NCBI GenBank assembly: GCA_910579675.1
Contig: CAJTUF010000006.1
Coordinates: forward strand, 57,292 to 121,291
DNA length: 64,000 bases
Direction of reading: 5' to 3'
Origin: an uncultured Muribaculaceae bacterium
GTDB lineage: Bacteria; Bacteroidota; Bacteroidia; Bacteroidales; Muribaculaceae
Shown in pieces: positions 44,702-53,078 of the stretch. Each line of letters starts with the position of its first letter. The first letter of the stretch is position 1. The notes below the pieces were generated by a model. The model was not told the origin of the DNA. It ran no database searches and saw nothing but the letters and a program-made list of their open reading frames with translations. The position numbers and the translations under genes are program-made.

Positions 44702-45385
44702 ATGAATAAGAAAACGCTCCCCCTTATTGTGACATCATTGCTGACTGTAGCCGGAACAAGGGCTGCGGCAGAGGTTTTCTATACCGATCCCTACGAGGGG
44801 TTTAATGAGGAGACTTTCATGGACATGGATTTTGAACCTAATCTGGCCACGCCGTTGGTGCCTGACCGCGAAAAGGCTGCTGTAAAGCGACACATGGCTT
44901 TAGTGGCCAAAACGCTCAAAGGCCCATTTACCGTGGATCTTATGCGCGATGGAGAAGTGATGGTGGTCACCATACCCACCGACAATCTCTTTTTGCCAAA
45001 CGACACTCTCCTCAATGAGAGCGCCGAGCGACTGATGAAGCCTATCTTCGGGCTGATGACCGATCCCATGAAATATAAGGTGGTTGCGGCTGTCCATACC
45101 GATGATACGGGCAATGCTCTATATCATGAGCGTTTGTCGACAGCGCGTCTTTACTCCGTCTACGACCTTTTTCTCGACATGATCGACAATGGTGCCATAA
45201 GTCCTGACATAGTGTTCATACCCTATGCCATGGGTGCCGATGATCCGATAGTCGACAACGATACATGGCGTCATAGGGCTGCCAACCGTCGTCTGGAGAT
45301 TTTCTTTGTTCCCGGCCCTGCGCTCATAGAGCAGGCCCATAAGGAAACATCCGATCAATCGTCGACCAACCAGAAAAGAAAATAA
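44702..45385 (+). CDS. Secreted OmpA-like domain protein
   Basis: 227 residues from the ATG at 44702; a longer frame start lies inside the upstream gene. Signal peptide to about residue 22 (TRAAA). From about residue 90 an OmpA-C fold: VVTIPTDNLFLPNDTLLNES, then YKVVAAVHTDDTGNALYHERL, ending HRAANRRLEIFF. Standard peptidoglycan-binding positions are partly changed (HTDDTG for the usual HTDxxG is acceptable). No lipobox. Likely periplasmic. Confidence 0.75.
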   Translation: MNKKTLPLIVTSLLTVAGTRAAAEVFYTDPYEGFNEETFMDMDFEPNLATPLVPDREKAAVKRHMALVAKTLKGPFTVDLMRDGEVMVVTIPTDNLFLPNDTLLNESAERLMKPIFGLMTDPMKYKVVAAVHTDDTGNALYHERLSTARLYSVYDLFLDMIDNGAISPDIVFIPYAMGADDPIVDNDTWRHRAANRRLEIFFVPGPALIEQAHKETSDQSSTNQKRK

Positions 45386-45431
45386 TTAAAAAAACAGTAA
45401 CATCCAGTCCCAATCATTATTCAACAGATAA

Positions 45432-46913
45432 ATGGCAAAAGAACTTAAAGATCTCACCAAGAGAGCAGACAATTATTCACAATGGTATAATGATCTGGTT
45501 GTAAAGGCCGATCTCGCCGAGCAGAGTGCTGTGCGCGGATGTATGGTTATCAAACCTTACGGATACGCTATCTGGGAAAAGATGCAGCAGCAGCTCGACC
45601 GCATGTTTAAGGAGACCGGTCATCAGAATGCTTATTTCCCCCTTCTGATCCCTAAATCGTTTCTCTCGCGCGAGGCTGAACATGTAGAGGGCTTTGCGAA
45701 GGAATGTGCCGTAGTGACTCATCACCGTCTGAAAAATGCTCCTGACGGATCAGGCGTATTGGTGGATCCGGATGCCAAACTCGAAGAGGAACTCATCATC
45801 CGACCAACATCAGAGACTATAATCTGGAACACATACCGCAATTGGATCCATTCCTATCGCGATCTCCCTATTCTCGTCAACCAGTGGGCTAACGTTATGC
45901 GTTGGGAAATGCGCACACGCATGTTCTTGCGCACAGCTGAGTTCCTGTGGCAGGAAGGCCATACAGCCCATGCCACCCGAGAAGAGGCTGAGGCTGAGGC
46001 CATCAAAATGATCAACGTCTACGCCGACTTTGCCGAGAAGTATATGGGTGTGCCTGTGGTCAAAGGCATCAAGAGCGCAAATGAACGATTTGCCGGAGCC
46101 ATCGAGACTTATACCATCGAGGCAATGATGCAGGATGGCAAGGCGCTCCAAAGTGGCACCAGCCATTTCCTTGGTCAGAATTTTGCCAAGGCATTTGATG
46201 TGCAGTTTGTCAACAAGGAGAATAAACCCGAATATGTCTGGGCCACATCCTGGGGTGTTTCTACCCGACTCATGGGTGCCCTCATCATGACACATTCCGA
46301 CGACAATGGTCTGGTGCTTCCTCCCCATCTCGCCCCAATTCAGGTGGTGATTGTGCCTATATATAAGAATGAGGAGCAGCGTCAGGAAATCACTAAGGCA
46401 GTAGAGCCTATCCTGAGCGAAATGCGTGCACGCGGTATCAGTGTGAAATATGATGATGCCGACAATCGTCGCCCTGGCTTCAAGTTTGCTGATTATGAGC
46501 TGAAGGGTGTACCTGTACGTCTGGCTATCGGTGCCCGCGATTTGGCTAACGGCACAGTGGAGATCATGCGTCGTGATACCCTTGAAAAGAGCGAAGGCCA
46601 TCTTGAAGGAATCACTGACCATGTGGCCGCTCTTCTTGAGGAGATTCAGGAAAATATTTTCCATAAGGCACTTAAGCAACGCGAGGATATGACCGTGAAA
46701 GTCGACACCTATGAAGAGTTTAAAGAAGCTCTCGAGCGCGGCGGTTTTATTCTGGCCCACTGGGATGGAACTCCCGAGACCGAAGAACGTATCAAGGAGG
46801 AAACAAAAGCCACTATCCGTTGCATTCCTCTTGACGCTCCCGAAGAAGATGGCGTGGATATGCTCACCGGCAAGCCTTCTCACCGTAGGGTTATTTTCGC
46901 CCGCAACTATTAA
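45432..46913 (+). CDS. proS: Prolyl-tRNA synthetase, archaeal/eukaryotic-type
   Basis: 493 residues, the short type without the editing insertion. Class II motifs: IIRPTSETIIW (motif 2 region), MRWEMRTRMFLRTAEFLWQEGHTAH, and GVSTRLMGALIMTHSDDNGLVLPP (motif 3). The anticodon-binding domain follows from about residue 290, and the C-terminus ends in FARNY as usual for this type. Charges tRNA-Pro. Antisense frames opposite it are long but are shadows. Confidence 0.96.
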   Translation: MAKELKDLTKRADNYSQWYNDLVVKADLAEQSAVRGCMVIKPYGYAIWEKMQQQLDRMFKETGHQNAYFPLLIPKSFLSREAEHVEGFAKECAVVTHHRLKNAPDGSGVLVDPDAKLEEELIIRPTSETIIWNTYRNWIHSYRDLPILVNQWANVMRWEMRTRMFLRTAEFLWQEGHTAHATREEAEAEAIKMINVYADFAEKYMGVPVVKGIKSANERFAGAIETYTIEAMMQDGKALQSGTSHFLGQNFAKAFDVQFVNKENKPEYVWATSWGVSTRLMGALIMTHSDDNGLVLPPHLAPIQVVIVPIYKNEEQRQEITKAVEPILSEMRARGISVKYDDADNRRPGFKFADYELKGVPVRLAIGARDLANGTVEIMRRDTLEKSEGHLEGITDHVAALLEEIQENIFHKALKQREDMTVKVDTYEEFKEALERGGFILAHWDGTPETEERIKEETKATIRCIPLDAPEEDGVDMLTGKPSHRRVIFARNY

Positions 46914-46925
46914 TCCATCAGCCTC

Positions 46926-47921
46926 ATGGCCAGCGAAAGCGATCTCAACACCACCACCATGCAGCGACCGGAGGCGACTCCTCCGGTCATTGCTGTGGTA
47001 GTGCCATGCTACAATGAGGAGGACGCGCTCCCTATCTCGCTCGGTCGCCTCTCGGAGGTGATCGATATGATGGAGAAGCGTGGCATAGCTTCGTCGGACA
47101 GTTTCATTCTTTGTGTTGACGACGGTAGTCGCGACAAGACGTGGCATGTGATAGCATCGGCTCATGAAACCTCTTCCCGAATAAAAGGCATTGCACTTGC
47201 CCACAACCGAGGGCATCAGTATGCTCTGCTTGCCGGGCTGCTCACCGTAGGCCCGCTATGCGATGCTGCCATCTCCATTGATGCAGATCTTCAGGACGAT
47301 CCTCTTGCTATGATAGAAATGGTCGAGAGGTATCTTGAAGGCGCTGAGATAGTGTATGGCGTGAGGTCGTCGAGAGATACCGACACTTGGTTTAAGCGTT
47401 CGACAGCTCATGCTTTTTACCGCTTTCAGGCAAGTATGGGATTGGACACCGTGTATGACCATGCCGACTATCGGCTCATGAGTAGCCGTGCAATAGGATT
47501 ATTGTCGGATTATGGCGAAAGCAATCTTTTTTTGCGGGGCATAATTCCGCAGATCGGATTGAAGACAGCCATCGTGGGCTATGAGCGCGCGACGAGAGTG
47601 GCCGGAGAGTCGAAATATCCTTTGAGCAAGATGTTGAGTTTTTCTATAGATGGGATTACCAGCTTCTCCTCAAGGCCCATACGGATAATCTTTTTTGTAG
47701 GGCTGGCATTGCTGCTCCTCGATGTGGCAATGGCTCTCTATGTATTCAGTGCATATTTTGGCCATGATGCAATTCCGGGATGGACATCACTTATGTTGTC
47801 GACATGGTTTCTCGGTAGCTTGATACTCATAGCTTTGGGTGTGGTAGGGGAGTACATCGGGAAGATTTTTATAGAAGTGAAGCGGCGTCCGCGCTTTGCC
47901 CTACGCGATTCATTGCTTTAA
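46926..47921 (+). CDS. GT2 glycosyltransferase, GtrB/DPM1-like
   Basis: 331 residues. GT-A fold with VVVPCYNEEDALP, CVDDGSRD and SIDADLQDDP (DxD), followed by two C-terminal membrane helices (about 245-268 and 280-308). This layout is that of polyprenyl-phosphate glucosyl- or mannosyltransferases, which load a sugar on undecaprenyl phosphate for later use in the periplasm. The acceptor is not shown by sequence. It follows proS by 12 nt. Confidence 0.88.
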   Translation: MASESDLNTTTMQRPEATPPVIAVVVPCYNEEDALPISLGRLSEVIDMMEKRGIASSDSFILCVDDGSRDKTWHVIASAHETSSRIKGIALAHNRGHQYALLAGLLTVGPLCDAAISIDADLQDDPLAMIEMVERYLEGAEIVYGVRSSRDTDTWFKRSTAHAFYRFQASMGLDTVYDHADYRLMSSRAIGLLSDYGESNLFLRGIIPQIGLKTAIVGYERATRVAGESKYPLSKMLSFSIDGITSFSSRPIRIIFFVGLALLLLDVAMALYVFSAYFGHDAIPGWTSLMLSTWFLGSLILIALGVVGEYIGKIFIEVKRRPRFALRDSLL

Positions 47922-47931
47922 AAAGACCATA

Positions 47932-48207
47932 ATGGATACAAGAAATATATCTCATCGGTTTGCAGAAAAAGCCGGCATCCAGCCTAAGGAAGCTATAAGA
48001 ATGATTGAGGCTATAGGCGCTACAATTGCCGAAGCCTGTGGTAATCTCGACATAGTGGCTATACCTGGTTTTGGTAATTTCTCCGCTCAAAAAAAGGATG
48101 AATGTATAGTGGAAGATCCGGACACCAAAAAACGGACTCTTTATCCACCGGTCATAGTGTCTGAGTTCAGAGCCAGTGTTATTTTGCGAAACCGTTTGTC
48201 GAAATGA
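47932..48207 (+). CDS. HU-family DNA-binding protein
   Basis: 91 residues from the ATG at 47932 (MDTRNISHRFAEKAG); an upstream frame start falls inside the GT gene. HU/IHF fold with AIRMIEAIGATIAEAC and the FGNFSAQKK beta turn. DNA-binding arm KKRTLYPPVIV. Overlaps the next gene, which encodes a second, membrane-anchored HU-like protein, by 4 nt. Confidence 0.88.
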   Translation: MDTRNISHRFAEKAGIQPKEAIRMIEAIGATIAEACGNLDIVAIPGFGNFSAQKKDECIVEDPDTKKRTLYPPVIVSEFRASVILRNRLSK

Positions 48208-48974
48208 ACGAAAAAATTAATTTAAGGCAACTTGCCGAACGTTTGCCGGAAGAGTTTTTCGGGCCCGACACTGACAATCGTGTCGCTCTGGTCAATGAGC
48301 TTTTTAGCATTGTCGGTGAAATGATGGCTGAAGACGAGGAGGCATTGCTTCCTGGTTTCGGTGTTTTTGAACCAACCGGAAACTCAACGGATCCCGTTGC
48401 GTTTAAAGCTGACAAGGCGTTTGCCGATATCGTCAATGCGCCTTTTGCCTCTTTTGGCCCCGTTGATCTCGACCCCGAAGTGACAGATCATATGCTTGAT
48501 TCGGTGGCTGAACCAAAAATACCTGTCGAAACTGAAAGCGAGGATCTTCAGCACGCCGAGATGCAAGCATCTGATATAAATCAGGATCCGGTCGGAACGG
48601 AAATAGCCAGCGAGCCCCCGATTGCTCAAGAGACTCCTGCGGCGCAAGTCATAGATGAAGCGACCGACATTGATGACATTCCAGCAAAGGAAGAAACCAA
48701 TGATATTGCTCTGGAAGAGGACACTGTTGATTCAGGAAGGGGAGGGGATATACCGATTTCTTCACCACAGGAGGCATCCATTTACCCGCAACCTGAGAAA
48801 GAAGAAATGTCCTCACGGTTTGGTATAGGTTTCTTTTGGGGATTGCTGACCGGCTTGATAGTTGGAGCAATAATTTTTTTGGTCTATGTGATTCTCACCA
48901 CAGATATATCAGGCGCGTCCACAATGGAGTCAGACATTATTGAAGATATACCGGAGGTGGAGATTTCGGAATAA
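48204..48974 (+). CDS. HU-like protein with acidic linker and C-terminal membrane anchor
   Basis: 256 residues. Residues 1-75 keep the HU order (INLRQLAERL, NRVALVNELFSIVGEMMAE, LLPGFGVFEP). They appear to lack the basic DNA-binding arm, with acidic residues dominating. About 90-195 is an acidic, low-complexity linker. One strong membrane helix lies at about 210-235 (GFFWGLLTGLIVGAIIFLVYV), followed by a short acidic tail. It seems to be an HU fold on a flexible stalk at the inner membrane, coupled by ATGA overlap to the soluble HU gene. Function unknown; it could anchor nucleoid or partner HU. Confidence 0.65.
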   Translation: MNEKINLRQLAERLPEEFFGPDTDNRVALVNELFSIVGEMMAEDEEALLPGFGVFEPTGNSTDPVAFKADKAFADIVNAPFASFGPVDLDPEVTDHMLDSVAEPKIPVETESEDLQHAEMQASDINQDPVGTEIASEPPIAQETPAAQVIDEATDIDDIPAKEETNDIALEEDTVDSGRGGDIPISSPQEASIYPQPEKEEMSSRFGIGFFWGLLTGLIVGAIIFLVYVILTTDISGASTMESDIIEDIPEVEISE

Positions 48975-49018
48975 ACATTCTGTATGTCAGAAGTGTTAAA
49001 CTCCAAATTCCTCATCTT

Positions 49019-50404
49019 ATGTCCGACAATCCCAATCCCCTTCACAAGACATCAAAAATTTCGGCATGGATCAGTCATAAGACTGACCGGGCATTAGCCT
49101 TCTGGCACTACGCGAGCAATGGAGTGTGGCGCGATACAAGATCAAATTGGCGCATCAATCTACTGAAGACCTTAAACATAACTGTCAGGTCGTTTCTTGA
49201 CACAGATCTTCAGTCGCAAGCGTGTGCTTTGACCTATCGCACTGTTCTCGCCATAGTGCCTGCGCTGGCCCTTGTCTTTGCCATATGCCGGGGATTTGGA
49301 TTCCAGAATCTACTTCAGGATCAACTTTATTCGCTTATACCGTCTCAGCATCAGGCCATGGAGATGGCTCTGAAGTTTGTGGATAGTTACCTCTCTCAGG
49401 CCTCGGAGGGTATATTTGTCGGAGTAGGAATTCTCTTTCTGCTCTGGACTTTGATCTCGCTGCTTGGCTCCGTCGAAGACTCGTTTAATCAGATATGGCG
49501 AGTGAGAGAAGGGCGCACGATATGGCGTAAAGTGACCGACTATCTTGCTATTTTTCTGATCCTTCCAGTACTTATGATATGTGCGGGTGGTATCACCATC
49601 CTGATGTCGTCGACGCTCCAGAAAATAGCCATTTTTAACTTCATGGGGCCTATGGTGCGTCTGCTGATCGATGCTCTCGGTTTGATTCTGACATGGCTTT
49701 TCTTTGCTGGCGCATATATGCTCATCCCCAATGCCAAGGTGAAATTTGTCAATGCTTTTGTGGCGGGAGCAATGGTTGGTACGGCATTTCATGTGATCCA
49801 ATGGCTCTTCATGACCGGACAGATGTATGTCACTAAATACAATGCCATATACGGTTCATTCTCATTTCTTCCATTGGTGTTGATATGGCTTCAACTTTCA
49901 TGGCTTACCACTCTCATAGGTTCACTTGTGTGCTACGCATCCCAAAACATAGGACAGTTTGCTTTCTTTGAAAATGTAGAGAACATATCTCAAGCCTATC
50001 GCCGACGTGTTACCGTGGCCGTAATGACTCTCATTGCTAAGCGCTTTGAGATGGGACGTAAACCTCTCACCATTGCCGGAATATCCAAGGGCTATGATTT
50101 ACCCGAAAATCTTGTGAGAATCATAGCTATCCGACTTCATGACATAGGCCTCGTTGCTTTTGAAGAAGCTGAAGGAGACCTTGGTTATCATCCTTTGCTT
50201 CCGGCTCTTGATATAAATAAGATAACGGTAGGGGAGACCCTCAAGCGCCTTGATCAATATGGCGACTCAGATTTTATCCCGGATTTCGATGACAAATATG
50301 GGCAGATCAACAAGATTCTCGCTTCGGTTGAGGAGGCTATGACCAATAGCTCAGACAACATTTTACTCACTAAAATTGATATAGATATTCACCCCGATAA
50401 GTAG
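49019..50404 (+). CDS. YihY/BrkB family membrane protein
   Basis: 461 residues. Membrane part (about 55-320) with LTYRTVLAIVPALALVFAI, LLWTLISLLGSVEDSFNQIW and LVLIWLQLSWLTTLIGSLVCYA, characteristic of YihY. The C-terminal 130 residues form a soluble winged-helix-like region (AKRFEMGRKPLTIAGISKGY then LPENLVRIIAIRLHDIGLV), found in the long form of the family. Function of YihY proteins is unsettled; they are not RNase BN. Confidence 0.85.
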   Translation: MSDNPNPLHKTSKISAWISHKTDRALAFWHYASNGVWRDTRSNWRINLLKTLNITVRSFLDTDLQSQACALTYRTVLAIVPALALVFAICRGFGFQNLLQDQLYSLIPSQHQAMEMALKFVDSYLSQASEGIFVGVGILFLLWTLISLLGSVEDSFNQIWRVREGRTIWRKVTDYLAIFLILPVLMICAGGITILMSSTLQKIAIFNFMGPMVRLLIDALGLILTWLFFAGAYMLIPNAKVKFVNAFVAGAMVGTAFHVIQWLFMTGQMYVTKYNAIYGSFSFLPLVLIWLQLSWLTTLIGSLVCYASQNIGQFAFFENVENISQAYRRRVTVAVMTLIAKRFEMGRKPLTIAGISKGYDLPENLVRIIAIRLHDIGLVAFEEAEGDLGYHPLLPALDINKITVGETLKRLDQYGDSDFIPDFDDKYGQINKILASVEEAMTNSSDNILLTKIDIDIHPDK

Positions 50405-50470
50405 TTTTTTTCTACATTTTGGAGTGGAGATAACATAAGTTTAACCAACACATAATCAATCATTACCATT

Positions 50471-50851
50471 ATGAACAAGATTCAGGTAGCAACCGCTCAA
50501 GCTCCTGCGGCAATCGGCCCCTACAGCCAGGCCATCAAGTGTGGCAACATCCTCTTCATCTCCGGTCAGATTCCTCTGAATCCTGCCGACGGCTCGATCC
50601 CTGAGGGCATCGAAGCTCAGACCGCTCAGAGCATCGCCAACATCAAAGCTATCCTCAAAGAGGCCGGATGCACCATCGACAACGTTGTGAAGACCACTGT
50701 GTTCCTCGCCGATATGAGCCTCTTTGGCCCCATGAACGAGGTCTACGGCCGTGAGTTCACGGCTCCTTTCCCTGCCCGTTCGGCTGTAGCCGTCAAGGAG
50801 CTTCCCAAGCAGGTTCTCGTTGAAATCGAGACCATCGCAACCCTTGCCTGA
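50471..50851 (+). CDS. ridA: RidA family reactive-imine deaminase
   Basis: 126 residues, standard. Motifs AIGPYSQAIKCGNILFISGQI, the catalytic-site region PARSAVAVKELPK (Arg) and LVEIETIA at the end. Hydrolyses 2-aminoacrylate-type imines formed by PLP enzymes. Strongly biased, C-ending codon use suggests high expression. Followed by a good terminator. Confidence 0.93.
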   Translation: MNKIQVATAQAPAAIGPYSQAIKCGNILFISGQIPLNPADGSIPEGIEAQTAQSIANIKAILKEAGCTIDNVVKTTVFLADMSLFGPMNEVYGREFTAPFPARSAVAVKELPKQVLVEIETIATLA

Positions 50852-50883
50852 TTATAATCAGATACCGGTTTAATCCCTTAAAT

Positions 50884-50932
50884 CCCCGGCATCGACGGTC
50901 ATTTTAAGCCTCGATGTCGGGGGTGTTTTTTT
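50884..50932 (+). terminator. Rho-independent terminator of ridA
   Basis: CCCCGGCATCGA (50884-50895) pairs with TCGATGTCGGGG (50911-50922), with one G-T wobble. Seven T follow at 50926-50932. Confidence 0.9.
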
Positions 50933-50934
50933 GT

Positions 50935-51490
50935 CTGTCAAGCAGTAGGTGAGGGCATGAATCTGAGGTGAAAACAGAGCGAGATTGAAAGCTGAAAATG
51001 CGTCGGGAAGCCCTCAGAAACATTACTTAACGATGGCCAAAAACGCTCTAATGGAGTCTGGAAAGAATTGAAAAACGGTAAATAAATGCATCAAATTCCC
51101 ATGGCAGAAGAGTGAAAACCGGGGTGAAAAGGGGGGCTTTTCGGGCTTAAACAAGAGCCGGCTGCACCCATTTTTCCTTCAATAAATGCGATGGCTCAAG
51201 CAAAAAAACTTCGATCATGAGGCTTCATGAGTAAAATAGGAAGGGAAAAATGATCTCAGGAGACCGAAAAAAAATAGATGCGATGGAGCTTTTTATTGCC
51301 AAAATCAAGTTGGGAAAAAACAATAGAAGTTGTGCTATGAAAAGATGCAAGGAGGGGCGTATCGCCAAAAATATATGACTACGGATAATTAGTTTTTTTG
51401 GGGATAAATTTCAGTGAATGAAAAACCCTATTTAACATAATAGTGATTATGAGCACAAGTGATCGAGAATGCAATATAAATGAATGACTC
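50935..51490. other. Gene-free, purine-rich spacer
   Basis: About 555 bp with no frame longer than 60 codons. The plus strand is strongly purine-rich with many A-runs. A short word, ATAAATGC(A/G) or ATAGATGCG, recurs near 51081, 51181 and 51273, the last two followed by ATGG. A CATGA/TCATG hairpin lies near 51218-51230. I see no RNA gene or coding signal that I can name. Confidence 0.6.
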
Positions 51491-51570
51491 GACAAAGATA
51501 GCAGATCTGAACTCTCTCGAGGTGTGAAAACGTCGTCTTTCATCACACTTCGTGAGCGGTATAATATGAC

Positions 51571-51729
51571 CTATAAGTCGAGTTGAATGTGAAGCATCGA
51601 CTGAAGATTAACAGTTACTACTGCGACGGCTTTTATCAGATCATGCACAGCCTGCGGACGCGGATAAACCGAGGGTAAGTCTGGCACGTACACCACTCGG
51701 TCAAATGTAGAACTATCCGCAAGCGCCAT
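51571..51729 (-). CDS. Possible 52-residue small ORF, or structured RNA, in the long spacer
   Basis: An ATG-to-TAG frame starting MALADSSTFDRVVYV and ending MLHIQLDL, in a patch of higher GC than its AT-rich surroundings and with codons like neighbouring genes. No clear promoter or ribosome site. The same stretch contains nested inverted repeats (GCGGATA 51660-51666 with 51714-51720; ACCGAG 51668-51673 with 51696-51701) and ends beside eight T on the plus strand (51733-51740). It could therefore be an RNA hairpin or a gene relic. Confidence 0.3.
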   Translation of the reverse strand: MALADSSTFDRVVYVPDLPSVYPRPQAVHDLIKAVAVVTVNLQSMLHIQLDL

Positions 51730-51793
51730 ACGTTTTTTTTATAAAGAGTAATTAATACGCTAATAAACGCGCCAATGGTAGCTCAAAGACAAT

Positions 51794-52016
51794 GATTGCA
51801 TTTGCAATCTATGCCGATTTTCGTTTAACACACCAAGACTATGCAATTGCACCATCCCAGTCAAATTTAACATTAATCACAATCGTGAATATGTAAAACG
51901 CACAACAATCAATTGCAAACCCACAATTTTACAAACGCAATCATTGCGTAGATTGCAAAGACATCTGTTGTTTGCGTAACAAAATTAACAATTGCACAAT
52001 CGGGTCGCTTTGCAAA
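51794..52016. repeat. Site array A: palindromic TTGCAA/TTGCGT-type motifs
   Basis: At least eight motif copies in 223 bp. Examples: GATTGCA TT TGCAATC (51794-51809), TGCAATTGCA (51842-51851), ATTGCAAA (51912-51919), ACGCAAT C ATTGCGT (51935-51949), ATTGCAAA (51952-51959), TTTGCG (51971-51976), ATTGCACAAT (51991-52000) and TTTGCAAA (52009-52016). Several are perfect palindromes. This is the pattern expected of a multi-site operator or a nucleoprotein assembly region. Confidence 0.7.
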
Positions 52017-52268
52017 TAGCTGCTTATTCACGATGGTTTGCATAGGGCGTATATTTCACATACTCAGCGCACTACGTAAATCCTCTAAACCCGCACTTCA
52101 ACAATTAACAATGTGATAGTCAATTTAGATGCTATATCGCACGTATTTCGCCCATATAGTTCTGCTTCCCAAATATGTTATTCCAGAAATGTGAATCATT
52201 GATTTAATAATTATAGCTTCCCCTCCCCTCGCCCTTGTAGGCGTTCAGCGGTAAGACAAGTGTCGCAG

Positions 52269-52372
52269 TTTGCGATTGCATCTATTGAATGCAAATTACT
52301 GTAGTTGTATATGCAAATTTGCGTTTTTCGATTATTATTTGCGAAATCCAATAAAAGTGATTACATTTGCAT
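52269..52372. repeat. Site array B: same motif family overlapping the xre promoter
   Basis: Six copies in about 104 bp: TTTGCG and ATTGCA (52269-52280), AATGCAAAT (52288-52296), ATGCAAATTTGCGT (52311-52324, containing the palindrome GCAAATTTGC), ATTTGCGAAAT (52337-52347) and ATTTGCAT (52365-52372). The last two cover both promoter boxes of the downstream XRE gene, which suggests autorepression. The 250 bp between arrays A and B has one weak copy (TTTGCAT near 52038) and otherwise nothing I recognise. Confidence 0.7.
52338..52369 (+). promoter_or_regulatory. Consensus promoter of the XRE-type regulator
   Basis: TTTG (52338-52341), exactly 20 nt, TACATTTG (52362-52369); leader of about 18 nt to the ATG at 52392. 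Both boxes are embedded in motif copies of array B. Confidence 0.8.
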
Positions 52373-52391
52373 TCGTAATTAATTATTCGCT

Positions 52392-52976
52392 ATGGATCTT
52401 GTAACCCGTCTCAGAGAATATATCGATCACATCGCCATGCCGGTAACGCAGTTTGCCGACGCATGCGGAATTCCACGTCCATCTATGTCTCAGCTACTTA
52501 GCGGGCGCAATAAAAAGGTCAGTAATGAGCTGATCTCAAAAATCCATGATGCCTTTCCCGACCTCAACGTTTTGTGGCTGATGTTTGGGCAAGGAGATAT
52601 GCTTGTTGCTTCAAATACGTTGCTCTCAGAGCCTCAAAACAGGGTCAAAACGGCAGATGGATCACCTCAATCCCCTCCGCAGCAACCTATTGCGAAAACC
52701 GTTCTTGAGTTTGAAGACAACTCAATTTTTGACCCAGATAATTTCACCATCGACGTAGCATCGGAAGTCGCCTCCGGGCAGACAGACTACACCCCTGCAC
52801 CATCATTTTCGTCTGCGGCTGAAGGAACACCATCTTCATCCTGCGGTGCTTCTCCGGGTTCTATCGGTGGTGTTGCCGCAGCAGCTGCTGTGAAGTCATC
52901 CGACACATCAAAGCGCATAGTCAATATCATAGTGTATTACTCCGACAATTCTTTTGAAGCTTTTGTGCCCGAATGA
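52392..52976 (+). CDS. XRE-type helix-turn-helix regulator with disordered middle
   Basis: 194 residues. The N-terminal 70 form an HTH of the Cro/CI kind: VTQFADACGIPRPSMSQLLS with recognition helix near 28-38, then LNVLWLMFGQGDML, a pattern common in Bacteroidales regulators. Residues about 75-165 are rich in Ser, Pro, Gly and Ala and probably disordered. The last 25 (KRIVNIIVYYSDNSFEAFV) are a beta segment that could mediate assembly. The gene stands after a 1.5-kb spacer with about 15 palindromic sites, two on its own promoter. It looks self-controlled; wider targets are unknown. Confidence 0.75.
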   Translation: MDLVTRLREYIDHIAMPVTQFADACGIPRPSMSQLLSGRNKKVSNELISKIHDAFPDLNVLWLMFGQGDMLVASNTLLSEPQNRVKTADGSPQSPPQQPIAKTVLEFEDNSIFDPDNFTIDVASEVASGQTDYTPAPSFSSAAEGTPSSSCGASPGSIGGVAAAAAVKSSDTSKRIVNIIVYYSDNSFEAFVPE

Positions 52977-53025
52977 TTCTTACCCCAATCGCGGGGCTGC
53001 TTGTCGATCCCCTCAGGCTCCTCGA

Positions 53026-53057
53026 TTTGGATATTAAGAATATTTTATCTATTTTTG
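53026..53057 (+). promoter_or_regulatory. Promoter of the Fur-family gene
   Basis: TTTG (53026-53029), 20 nt, TATTTTTG (53050-53057). Exact fit; leader of about 17 nt to the ATG at 53079. Confidence 0.75.
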
Positions 53058-53078
53058 TCGGTTGTAAAAAGATGGCCC

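Noticed and set aside
45810..47216. A 468-codon open frame on the minus strand opposite proS and the GT2 gene
   Set aside because: It is antisense to two strongly recognised genes, has no family resemblance and arises from their codon bias. The same holds for 36970-37911 opposite the Lpt permease.
51660..51721. tRNA-like element with a 7-bp outer stem
   Set aside because: Only about 61 nt, with no T arm, no anticodon arm and no GTTCRA box, so it is not a tRNA.
51794..52372. CRISPR array
   Set aside because: The repeated words are short palindromes at irregular spacing with no constant repeat-spacer unit, and no cas genes are near.
51740..52391. Replication origin (oriC) in the AT-rich repeat region
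   Set aside because: No TTATCCACA-type DnaA boxes are seen, the repeats are of a different family, and no dnaA/dnaN or gidA-type neighbours are present.
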